DNA of 64,000 nucleotides from positions 15,273,960-15,337,959 of the forward strand of contig NC_064534.1 in the NCBI RefSeq assembly GCF_023856365.1. Reading direction: 5' to 3'. A program made the position numbers and the translations under genes. Each line of letters opens with the position of its first letter. Position 1 is the stretch's first letter. This DNA is from Brienomyrus brachyistius. Lineage: Eukaryota; Chordata; Actinopteri; Osteoglossiformes; Mormyridae. Positions 9,652-20,100 of the stretch are shown here, one piece after another. The notes beneath the pieces were generated by a model. The model was not told the origin of the DNA. It did no database searches and was given only the letters and a program-made list of their open reading frames with translations.

Positions 9652-12600
9652 GTAATAAAGAAATAAGACTTTATATCTGAAATCTGCCAATAAGTGACCA
9701 GATGTATGTATAGCTGGCTAGCTGTTTTAATCCTTAATTGCCCATAGCTTTACATTTGACATTTGAGAACTTTCATTTATAAGACAGAAATGAAAGCCCC
9801 TCATCTCTCCTTCCATGACCCCAACCCCTTGTCGATGCAGCATCCTGCTCTTTCCTCCGCTGCCCCTTCATTTTTGTGGACTGATTCATAAGACGACGGA
9901 GAGTTATCCATCGCTGCGTGCTTTCTCTGTGGGAGAAGGCCGAAGGTGGCAGGTGGCAGTAGGGAACTCTCACCTCAGGTGCAGGACATAACTTTACCAC
10001 CAAGCTATCAGCTTTTATATTGGTTAATGTGTTAATACGTGTGTTGCAGCACGGACTGTTTTTGTATGTAACACAGGAAGTTTGACAGTTTGCATGTGAC
10101 GCGACTTGAGAAATAAATTGTTTAAGCGAGATCGGTGTGCGCGACCCTTAATGCGCTATAAGTCCATTATAAGTGAGTAAGGCAGAATGTAACGTGGTGG
10201 CAGCGGTGTTAATTTATAAACTGTAATTGAAAACTGAACTTTAACGTGAAAGATGGAACGCGCGTTTTGATTGAGACCACCGGCAGCATTGTGTTTGGAT
10301 TCAAGTAATCTGGCGAGATCTTGAAAGCATTGGAAAGAAGAATTTGTATTGTATGCCGATTTAACCCTTTCAGAAGCAAAAGACACTGTAAAAATTAAAC
10401 TCTTCTCATACTTAATCGGGAGAGTGGCAAGGAATTGTGTGCGACGCTACTACCGACCATATCGGAGCGACGCATCGTGAAAGGTTTTATGGACGCTCTC
10501 GACAAGCACTGCAATAAGAAACTTAACGAAACTGTTGAGCCGTGCCGTTTTTTTTTTTACTAGAAATCAAAAGACAGATGAGACTATGGAATAATACGTA
10601 ACAGATTTAGGAGTGCTCGCCAGTACGTGCAATTTCAGGGATCTCCGAAAGACAGAGAATTATCTGCGGAGTGCCAAAGTCCGGTTTACGGGATAGATTA
10701 TTGAGAGAGCAGGACTTCATCTGTACACATCTGGGTAAAGTTTGCACAGCGGATGAGTTGTCTCCAGAAAATAGTAAAACAATTGAAGGTAGAGTAACAG
10801 GACAATGAATGCATTAAAACTCGCTGCAAAGACAGATGGTTTCAGGGACACAGTTAACTGCAAATTTTGTGGTAAATACTAAGAAAGAAATAAGAAGAAA
10901 TGCCCAGCTTTCGGGAAAAGTGCAAACGCTGTAACATAGACAATCGTTTTGCAATTATGTGCAAAACTAAAACAGATAAGGTGTGAGTCTGAGTAAGGCG
11001 GAATGTGACATCAGCTAGGGCTGTGCGATATTACGATATATATCGGATGAGAAAATAAACGTCTGTCGTTTCATGTATCGTTTATTCCGTGGTGTCGCAA
11101 AAAAAACACTGTATACGGCAAAAAAAAACCATCATTTGGATAAAGATTTCCAAGGTTTCTCGCCACCACATGGGATGTCGCACTTGTGTTTTTTTATTGG
11201 ACTTTATTGTTTGTACCCCACAGAAAACAATACACAAATATGTACCATGATCCACAAATATTTGAGTATGCACAAAGATGTATTTTTTGTGTTGTGTAAA
11301 AATCATATCCACAAAAATACGGAGAGATGTGTACGCGTGAAACGTGTTGTGAACATTTGTGGATCAGCTCCTGCCTGTTTGTGCATTGCGTTATATTTGT
11401 GACTTCTGTTGACTTTCGGATTTTTAGCTAGTTCGTACAGCCACGAAGCCCCTAAGAGGTCTGGGTAGAAAAATATTTTTTTAAATAGTTTTGTATTCAT
11501 TTACAGTAGTTTTGTGATCCCATTACACTTGCCCACTTGCTATTTGCTGCAACATGACGGCATGGATAAACTTAAATAATACAGACATGTCCTGTAAAGT
11601 GTGGCTTAAACGTTAAACTGTGGGGAACAATGTACACCATGTAACTTTAATATTATATGTTTTTATACGGATTTATTAATAGTTGCACTATTTCTGCACT
11701 GACAGCTGGATATTGAACGTGAAGTACACACATACACACTGAAATGTATTACAAACACTGTAAGATATTACAGACGGAAAACTGAAGTTAAATTTAACAT
11801 TGCCGTGGTGTCATAGTTTAAACTCGTACCCGCTTTCTGGAATATTTCAGTATAGATCCGCATATCCCTACACGCGTCATCAAGCGGGTATACCCGAAAG
11901 TGGGTTCGGGTCTAAACCTTAACTATGACATCTTTATGTATCTTTAAACAAAATCAAGCAGCATCCCTTGGTTTTCCAGATTTCTTTCTGGGTAAATTTT
12001 AATGAATATTAATATTTCAATGTTTGTGTAGCCCAGCTGTCTTGTTTACAATCCCTGATGTTGAAGGGACATTGTGCAATTACTTATAAATACGTTTAAA
12101 AACACATAAATTAAAATTGTCCCCTATAGTTTAATGCTTAAAGCGCCCTTAACTGGACATGTTTGCATCGTTTAGGTTATTAGTCCGATGATTCTTGCTT
12201 TTGTACTTTTTGTAAACGGACACAGTAAGGTTATCATTAGCAACGGAAACTCAAAACTGTTGTAAGAAAACATTTTCCCTCCCAGACCTCTTAGGGCAGG
12301 GGTGTCCAATCTTATCCGCAAAGGACCGGTGTGTATGCAGGGTTTCGCTGCAACTCCCTAATTAGGTCACTTATTAGAGGACCGATTGGTTGAAGAGTCC
12401 TCACACCTGGGTTTGAACACCTGAACTACAGGTTATCCCAAAAGCCTGCATCCACGGCGGCCTTTGTGGATAAGATTACACACCCCTGTCTGAGGGGCTC
12501 CGTGTAGTCTACTGCGAGAAGGGTCCTGCAGACGCCGAAAGAGTGGAGTACCACCGGAAGTACGTCATCTCAACAGGAAAAACGTGATCTCAACTCTGTG

Positions 12601-15418
12601 TTACAGCGAATAAACACTAATCCTAACCGGAGCTCAACTTTATGTTATCACGTGTTTCCTGTGGAGGTGACGTTTTTCGGGTGGAACTCAACTCTACAGG
12701 TGTCTGCAGCTAGACCATCTTGGCTACTGCGGGTGATTTGTAGAAAAAAATACATCATTATTCACAAATATAGATATACATTTTTATTTGTGTTGTGTGA
12801 AATCATATCCACACAAATACAGAGCGATTTGTACACGTGAAAATGGTTATGCATATCTGTGGATCACTTCCCGTCTATTTGTGGATCATGCTGCATTTAC
12901 GATCTCGCTCCTTTTGTTTTTTTGTTTTGCAGATTTTTGTCCAATTCCTACTGCAGCTGATCCATAGAAAAATCCATTAAATACAAGGTCCAGTCGTGAT
13001 ATATATGTATCGTTATTGGGATATGAGATTATCGTCATATCGCAAAGCTCTAACGTCAGCCATGCTGAACACTCGTCCAGTAAACTGCATAGGCAATATG
13101 TTTTATAAACACAGCATAGACACTGATATTGAAAATTCATTTGTCTTCTTCAGGTTACCCACAGAGAAGGATGGTTTCCCAAAAGTAAAATTAGACAATT
13201 CGCCCTCAGGTCATCATGTGGAAAGAAAAAACTACAAGCCTGTATCGAAATGTAGCAAAAACCGGGGATTAAATGGGACCTACACAATACCCAAAAACGT
13301 GGCAAATGTGCCTGGCCAGACCTGGGAAAGTGACAATCATGTATGTGCTTCACATCAGCCTGCTTCAGTGGAACACAACTTGAGTGGATCAGAAGAATCG
13401 TACTTCCAAACAAAAGAAGGATTTGCTGCTGTATCTGGCCAGGCTCTGCCATTTGATCAGATGGCTTCTAACTTTATGGAAATGAATTTGGATGACTGTC
13501 CAGGAGGTGGCAGTATTGCTCCAGTTCTGGTTTTAACTAGGCCACAGATGAAAGATGCAGATGATTCTGAAGCTTACACAAAAGAGGTATAAGGCAGAAG
13601 GGGTTTTGCTATAAGTATCATGATAAACAGGGTTTTAAACAGTATCATAGCAGGAGATTTGAGTTGCCACACAACTGTTCCAAATTAACATTTAACATTG
13701 TTATTTGTCACGCATATTTCCATTTACTATGAATGTGGGTTTATTAAGGGCCAGTTTCTTCTCACGTTTGTAACAAGTTGCCTTGGTGTTGATAAGCAAG
13801 GGGTGTCACTGTTCGTACTTGCACACAAATTTGGAGAATTGTAAGTTATGTCCACCAGGGGGCAGTGCAAGAACTATCTTGGTCGGTTTCTTCGTTTCTG
13901 GTCTTATTTGTATGAGGTTGTGGCCTGAAATGTTTTACACAATCTACTCCAGGGCAATTACTAATTTTATAATACAGTTGTAGCATCTCTCTATTCTACC
14001 CACTGCTCCACTTCATATTGGTGCATTGCTCTTTAACATAACACTTTACTACTTCATGTTGAATTATGAGTTGTTAGATATGCCGTCATAGTTAGTGTTT
14101 TGTATTTAGTATTACGTCTTCACAATATTGGAAAATAAAAAGGAATAAGGCAATTCATATGTATACTGCAAGCTTGATTGATTTTGCAACCAATAATCAA
14201 AATATTTCGGTGGCAGATACTGGCATACCTGGATGACATGGATTTTGCCATTGAGAAGGCCAAAAATGACTACTCGTACTATGGGAGAGTGTGCATTGAC
14301 CTCCAGGAATTCTCTCATGTTCTTGAAATATACGGTTACCCCCCAATGTTTAATACAGATGACCTGCTTGATGCCTTCGTAGACTTCAGGTGATGTGTAA
14401 TTAATATCCCATCATGTTTGCATTGAAATGTTCATCCCACATATGTATACATCTAATTAGGAGAAGTGGTTTCATGTTATTTCATTTGATCATTCTCCCA
14501 CCAGAGAGGAAGGTCTGACAATAAAGCGGGTTGATAACACTCACGCCCTTGGCATTTTCTCCAGCGAGTCAGCAGGTATTGCCTCGACCTGCATGAATAC
14601 TGAATGTTGGCAGCCTAATTATCCATAATTATCAGAAGTTCTGAGACCTTGATAAACTTTTGGATGTTCTAGAAAACTAGGCAGTGTTTGAACCAGTTCA
14701 GGGCTCTGCTATCTATTGATGTAACTGAGTTATTTTTCTATGCTGTACCTCTGTAGCACTCAGAGCCCTATCTATCCGCCATCCGCTGCTGAAAATCCGG
14801 AAGCTGTCAAAAGGCATCAACAAATCAAGAGCCAAAGCAGTGAGCTGTGCAGGTATATGATAAGTTCTCAGATAAGAAATTCAAAAATGTATCTTCAGGA
14901 TGTTTTAAATATTTGTGGAATTTTGTATACTTAAATTTTGTTTCTTTAGCATACAGTGTGTTTGTGAATTGCTTACCAAAATAATTTTTGTGTGTGTATG
15001 TTTTTATACATATAATTATATTGTTGTACTACTACTTTACATTTTCTTCCAAAATATTAATATAATCCAAAATAAATCTAAAGATTTTTTATTGCAACGC
15101 ATTAAGTTTTTTTTAATGAAAAAATAGTGACAAGGTAATACATTCTTTGCACAATAAATTCAGCAGATATCTAAAGTTGCTGCCCCCCCCTTTTTGTGAT
15201 CTGAATGACATGCAGCTTCTGGCTTGGAAATATGACTGACACTATTTGTGTGTTAGTGCTAATTTTTATGAAAATGCAATTTGCTATAAATACAGTGGTC
15301 ATACAGCATGTTTACCGGTATGTGGTATACTGTATGATTTGCAAACTTAGAGTTTATCCAGAGTATGAGAGAGGGACCTCGCAAAGACACTGCTGGACCT
15401 GAAGGACAGAGCTGCTAG
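9542..15418 (+). CDS. r3hcc1: r3hcc1 (R3H and coiled-coil domain-containing 1)
   Basis: R3HCC1 is a poorly characterised protein with an N-terminal R3H (nucleic-acid-binding) domain and a C-terminal RRM-like part. Seven exons join in frame: 9542-9651, 9841-9978, 13154-13586, 14217-14389, 14505-14575, 14757-14852, 15351-15418; 362 residues if CTG 9542 is the start. Residues 1-82 carry the R3H region (ENEFVHKI, ILLFPPLP, LIHKTTE, AFSVGEG). The long third exon is low in recognisable motifs. Residues about 250-335 match the human C-terminus (VLEIYGYPPMFNTDDLL, VDNTHALGIFSS). Oddities: the start codon position reads CTG, the R3H arginine is cysteine, and the C-terminus stops about 30 residues short of the human end. 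The intron after 9978 holds a gypsy gag relic and a hAT-type element. It may be a fast-evolving live gene or an early pseudogene; the open 433-nt exon favours the former. Confidence 0.85.
9841..9978 (+). CDS. r3hcc1: r3hcc1 exon 2, core of R3H domain
   Basis: GATGCAG acceptor; donor CTCAG|GTGCAG. Encodes ILLFPPLP, LIHKTTESYPSL and AFSVGEG in the order seen in human R3HCC1. The R-x3-H motif reads C-G-L-I-H (TGT at 9875-9877). Confidence 0.88.
10175..11009 (+). mobile_element. decayed Ty3/gypsy retrotransposon gag relic
   Basis: About 10400-10960 translates, with stops and frameshifts, into a gag-like protein ending in two CCHC zinc-knuckle-like clusters (near 10860-10960). A short repeat, GAGTAAGGCRGAATGTRAC, brackets it at 10175-10193 and 10991-11009. 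This suggests LTR ends with most of the interior lost. No pol region is present. It is non-functional: broken in several places and truncated. Confidence 0.7.
11016..13052. mobile_element. hAT-type non-autonomous DNA transposon, 2.04 kb
   Basis: Ends are inverted repeats: left TAGGGCTGTGCGATAT, right (other strand) TAGAGCTTTGCGATAT, 13 of 16 identical. It is flanked by an 8-bp target duplication, ACATCAGC (11008-11015) and ACGTCAGC (13053-13060), differing by one CpG-type change. An 8-bp duplication is the hAT hallmark. Inside are two direct copies of a roughly 160-bp block (about 11240-11400 and 12750-12905, around AAATCATATCCACA) and inverted GGTCTGGG/CCCAGACC arms. No transposase frame is visible. 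It lies within the r3hcc1 intron before the exon at 13154. Confidence 0.8.
12297..12488. mobile_element. nested hAT-type MITE, 192 bp
   Basis: Terminal inverted repeats CAGGGGTGTCCAATCTTATC / (other strand) CAGGGGTGTGTAATCTTATC extend to about 28 bp. The flanking 8-bp duplication is TCTTAGGG (12289-12296) and TCTGAGGG (12489-12496), 7 of 8 identical. It sits inside, and is therefore younger than, the 11016-13052 element. Confidence 0.85.
13154..13586 (+). CDS. r3hcc1: r3hcc1 exon 3, long linker exon
   Basis: TTCTTCAG acceptor; donor GAG|GTATAA. 144 codons from L-P-T-E-K-D-G-F to Y-T-K-E without a stop. Rich in Ser, Asn, Pro and acidic residues, probably disordered. The open frame runs 158 bases further upstream, but that part belongs to the transposon and intron. 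Confidence 0.82.
13587..14216 (+). other. r3hcc1 intron
   Basis: AT-rich. I see no repeat family or gene that I can name. Confidence 0.6.
14217..14389 (+). CDS. r3hcc1: r3hcc1 exon 4, start of RRM-like region
   Basis: GGTGGCAG acceptor; donor TTCAG|GTGATG. Encodes LAYLDDMDFAIEKA and then VLEIYGYPPMFNTDDLLDAF, matching the human EIYDFEPALKTEDLLATF stretch in spacing and character. Confidence 0.92.
14505..14575 (+). CDS. r3hcc1: r3hcc1 exon 5
   Basis: CCACCAG acceptor; donor GCAG|GTATTG. Encodes EEGLTIKRVDNTHALGIFSS, near-identical in the D-x-T-H-A-L-G-I-F motif to the human protein. Confidence 0.93.
14757..14852 (+). CDS. r3hcc1: r3hcc1 exon 6
   Basis: CTCTGTAG acceptor; donor GCAG|GTATAT. 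Encodes LRALSIRHPLLKIRKLSKG then INKSRAKA, matching human LKIRPLTQGTKQSKLKA. Confidence 0.92.
15351..15418 (+). CDS. r3hcc1: r3hcc1 terminal coding exon
   Basis: AACTTAG acceptor. Reads E-F-I-Q-S-M-R-E-G-P-R-K-D-T-A and then diverges (GPEGQSC) to TAG. The human protein continues with an ARRLVARALGL helix, which is absent. An AATAAA lies at 15713-15718. Confidence 0.75.
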
Positions 15419-15712
15419 TGGAAGATTGTACAGGTGTGTACTTTACCACAGGTGGCATAACAGTGGTTAAGATTCTAATTAAAACCACAGGCTCTACATT
15501 CCTTGGAGCTCCATGTTTTTGTGGGTAGTCCATGGATCGAGTCTCTGGTTTTGTTTTAGCGAATAGCATCTAGTAAGCTACTATAAGTTAATTTGATAGG
15601 TGTTTCAGTTTAAAAATCACTTATCAAAGAACTGTTAAAGTGCAACAGATAATCTAGAAGCTATCTTCTGAACAGAATTTGAGTTTCAGGTAAAATGGTT
15701 GGTTTAAAAAAG

Positions 15713-15718
15713 AATAAA
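15713..15718 (+). terminator. poly(A) signal, likely r3hcc1
   Basis: AATAAA about 295 nt after the r3hcc1 stop codon, on the + strand. It is the first canonical signal seen downstream. Confidence 0.5.
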
Positions 15719-16942
15719 AATTCAACAATGCCTTTGTCTGCTTAATATTCTATTATTTATTATGGCAAAAGCACAATATTGATTTTATTCTCCATTCAAG
15801 TATGAGCATAGGTAACATAACCATTCACCAGCCGGCAACGTGTACCCTCGTAAAACAGAGGATCACAGTTTGATAGCACCATTACAAATATGAAGGAAAA
15901 CGATAATCAGACATTTGCATACACTCTAGGTTTGTTTATACAAATGGTAAAACAATTGAATCAATCCCTGACATTTACATCAATAATTTACATTAAAGAC
16001 TTGCTGGAAACTGTTCACCACGTGTAGAAAAAAAAAATTAAATGAAATTCTCCTTTACTTTTTATAAATCATACTTTAACTGTCCACAGGAGTTCTATTG
16101 ATTTTTCCACTTGTACTGTATAATGCTCAAGTATCCATGTGCACTGTGTGTGATATGCATTGGTCCAACGTGTATAATTACAACCACTGGCACAAGTAGC
16201 CAATTGTATATTCATGATTAACTTGTCATGCATATGGTAATTTTGGTTTTTGTTTAGTCTGTAAGGATTTTCTGTAGTCTTTACATAGTGTCAAATGAAA
16301 TGAACAGGCATACAATATAATCTTAAATCAAGATGAAGGTACCGTCACCCGGAATAAACGCCCCGTGTCATAGACTTTAAATCGAAACTAGGTTCGCTGA
16401 GGTATTTTTTTGTATGTCCAGAAGGTGTTAGTACTTACACTGATGTACCCTTGAAAACTATTAAGACCTCTAGACGAGGAGGTGATTGGTTGGTCTTAAA
16501 GAAAATGGCCACATCAGAGAATCAGTGAAAAATTGTCTACAAAGTGGTTCTGTGTTAAAAGTTGAAGGGGGCAGAGAGAACAACAGTAGTACAGATTTGC
16601 GTATTACTGTGTAGTACCATAAAATATCTTTCATATAGGAACCATGACGTCTGGACTAAGGCGTATTCATCAAGTTAAAAATGTAGAGAATGTAGATTCT
16701 TTTTATATACTGAATAATTTTACCTCAAAATACCAAAAGTGCATCTGTTATTACATGCCAGCAAGATGGGAATTACATGGCTAATTTACTGAAGTGTGGT
16801 GCTGAAAGGCTTATGAATTTTGACCTGAACTACTTTGTGATTTGTGCAATTTATCACAAAGCAAGCTTACTTGTGTATGAAAAACTGAATGGAGTGAAAT
16901 TATTCTCAGTTGCTTCTTACATATGGAATAACCCCCATGAAC

Positions 16943-16948
16943 TTTATT
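16943..16948 (-). terminator. poly(A) signal, likely loxl2
   Basis: AATAAA on the - strand, about 109 nt beyond the loxl2 stop. Other - strand AATAAA copies lie further on, so longer 3' UTRs are possible; loxl2 and r3hcc1 then converge tail-to-tail with about 1.2-1.6 kb between stops and signals. Confidence 0.45.
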
Positions 16949-17056
16949 ATGACTAAAAAAAAAGCATCCGTCCACCACTGAAAAAAATCAGAAGTTAAGC
17001 TGCTTTTCATCTCACTGGATGTAAGATGTAGATCCTTTTGTTGTCTTGTCCTCTTT

Positions 17057-17127
17057 TTACCTGTGGGTCACCTGGTTGTTTAGAAGTCCTGGGAACGTAT
17101 CTTCAGTCTCAGAACTGAATGAGCCAC
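17057..17127 (-). CDS. loxl2: loxl2 exon 13 (last)
   Basis: Encodes G-G-S-F-S-S-E-T-E then GLLNNQV and TAA; acceptor TTTCATAG. The human end is GGSFSEETEKKFEHFSGLLNNQLSPQ, so this copy has lost a few residues in the middle of the tail. Confidence 0.95.
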
Positions 17128-20100
17128 CTATGAAATAAGAAGTGTAAAACACAATTGCAGACACCGCACAGTTTCCTTGCAAGATTTTGTTGAAAAAGAA
17201 TTGTTAGAAGCCATTGCCATAGGATGTCGAGCAATGAAAACAAAAGAAATGATTAAGGGTAAAAAATTATGGCTGCAGAATGGAGCCAGACAGGTCCATG
17301 ACTAAAACCTGTTTTTAAACTTGTCACTGTTCTCTTTTTTTCCCCAAACAGGAACTCTGGAGTGAGAGTCGGCCATCTGCACCTGCAAGCTCTAAATTTG
17401 AATGCGACTTTTTTTCCCTAAGAAATAAATATATTAAACTGAATCTAGCCTATACTGTTCAATACCTCTAGCCCCCTGCCTGTCCTCTACAGTTATGGTG
17501 TAAAAACTGTGGTTATTAATGTATTACTATTTCACACTTATGAAGTGACATTTATTTAACCTGAAATTAAGGTGCCAATTAAAGACAATACAATAACTGA
17601 AATGCTTCATTGAGCATTCATACACTTGGAGTGCTGGGCAGGACCTCAGCACTGTTGCCTTATAAAGCTGGTGCTTTGAATCCTGCTATTTGTGTGCAGC
17701 GTGCATGTGCTCCCTGTCACTCCTGGCTGCGGTGGAGCCCCAGTTTGATCCATTAGGCTGACATTTTTTTTCTGATGAAATATAACAAGTAAACAATTAC
17801 TAAATATATATCTGAATATTGTGTATATTGTGATAAGACTATAGATCCAGTAAGAAAGAGCCCTTTGCATAGGTGTGAGGATCTCACCTATATGACAGCT
17901 GTACATCCATATCCTGTGTCCATCATACCGACACCTGCACTTCATGACGTTGTTGGTGTAATCTGACTCGGCCACCTCGTAATTGGGATTAATTACCACC
18001 TGAATGCAAAGCGAAAAAGGGATAATGCTGCATCACCAATGACCTTAATGAATACTTAACCTAATATGGTTTGCTGTGGGTTTCAAGATGGACGACTGAA
18101 AGAATTAGGGTGTCAAAGTATTTTGCTCTTAAAATGACAAAAAAAAAATCTGAATTTATACAATCGTGGGTTTAAAAATTACCTGGAATATGTAATCCCC
18201 AGGTTTGACATCCGTTATGTCTACCCATTGGCAGTCAATGTCATGCCTGTATGTATCCCAGCATCCCAGAGTGATACCCTGTTCACCGAAATTTGCACAT
18301 TCGTATCTCTTTTCAATACCTGTTTAATTAAAAAAAAAAAAAAAAAGCATATTTAGTATATTATCAAAGATAGAGAAATATCATATGTTGTACCGTAAAA
18401 ATAACCATGAGTGTAAATTCTGTAGCATCTTACATGGCGGCTCCCTCACCTTCGTCACACTCCGAATCCTCCAGACAGAAGCTGGCCTTGTGTCCCTCAG
18501 CTACCTTGGAGCCGTTAAGGCTGAGTAAGTCATAGTGAGTGAATACTTCCATACTGTGGTAATGCCTACAGAAGCAAAGAGATTATAGTTACGAGTCACT
18601 TAAAGCAGCATTTTAGGAAATGTTCACAATTCCTGACATACTTGTACCAGCCACACAGATTACACCCAAACAGCATGGCCCTCTTTTCATATCTTATACA
18701 TTGTTATACAGACAGAGTAAACATGTTTACAATCCTAACCATTTTCATTGCCATAGCATATACTTATGTTTGACTAACTACATTATTCTCAGGGTAGCCA
18801 AAATATTTCTGTACAAATCAAGTGTACATACCCCCTTCCTGTCACTATAAACTCAGCAAAGTTTTTCAAAACATAACTTTTGGCCTAAAGAAACATTTTT
18901 TTGTCAGGGAGGACTAAAAATGAACTTCATTAGTAATAGAAATTTAGAAGGAATATATATATATATTTTTTACTTAAGGTAAAATTGACATTCTCAGTAC
19001 TGAATGTCTGCCATGGGATGAAAAAACTGCCTATCAGTTAGTATTTTTAGTTTATTCCATTAATACTTTAAAATGTATGAAAACTTTTCATGAAGAAAAG
19101 AACATGAGGAAGCAATGCCTTTTACTCAAAGACTAATCTTTCTTTAGGGTCTTCTGTCATTAACGTGAGTGGAAATTACAGTATTAATTTCTCCTTACAG
19201 TTACCATATATTACTTAATCTCTTCATCTAGCATCCCTTTTTATTTCAGATATTTGAAGCAGAGCGCCAGTCATTCCCCCCAAAAAGGATCCAAAATTAT
19301 ACATGACACTATATAATTTGTAGAGGTTCCATGTAGCAGCCCGTTTTGAACTTTTACTGCATGTGTTGTCAGGGCATGATGAAAGAGTGCTCAAGGCTCG
19401 CGGGGTTCTGGGATCGAGCAACACTGCCAGGGTTAAGCAGCCAATGAGATGGACCGACCACAAACAACTCGGGACTGTTTGCATTGCACAGATTTAAACA
19501 CTGAGCTGATTACAAGGCACAGGGATGAGAGAATGGAAAAAGGCATCTGAACCAAACTGTACTGTAAAACCATCCCATGTCATTATAATGTGTGTTTCCG
19601 TCAGCAAAAAAACCAATCTAGTATTTAACTCGCGTTTCATATTTGACCATCATTTATGGCGTTAAATGCCAGCTCTAGTCAGGGTAAATTCCATCTGGTT
19701 TACAAATACTAAAAGAATGATTAACTGAAATCTGGCGGAAATGCTTGCCTGTGACAGTCGTGCCAGACCCAGGATTCGCGACTAGCCTTTGGACGGAAGT
19801 CAGACTGGCCATTGTTGTGGATCTGCGAGGAGAAGCGGAGCAGACGCCGGTATGAGTTGGCAGGGACTTGGCTGGCTGTTCTGGCTAGGCAGTTCTCCTC
19901 ATAGGCACACTGCAGCATCATCATGGGCCGGTCTTCCAGATAGGTGGTCTGCTCTACGATCTGGGGGTTCAGGACCAGGTCGGGAGCCGCTGAGTGAAAC
20001 AAGACAAAGAGGCTAAGGTGACGACTGCCTACCATAATTTATTCATTTAGAAGATTCTTTTGCCCAAAACAGCATATAAGTGAGGATCAGAGAACAGAGT

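Noticed and set aside
12996..13153. N-terminal extension of the r3hcc1 exon 3 frame
   Set aside because: Part of it is the hAT inverted repeat, and a TTCTTCAG acceptor at 13153 joins in frame with the R3H exon.
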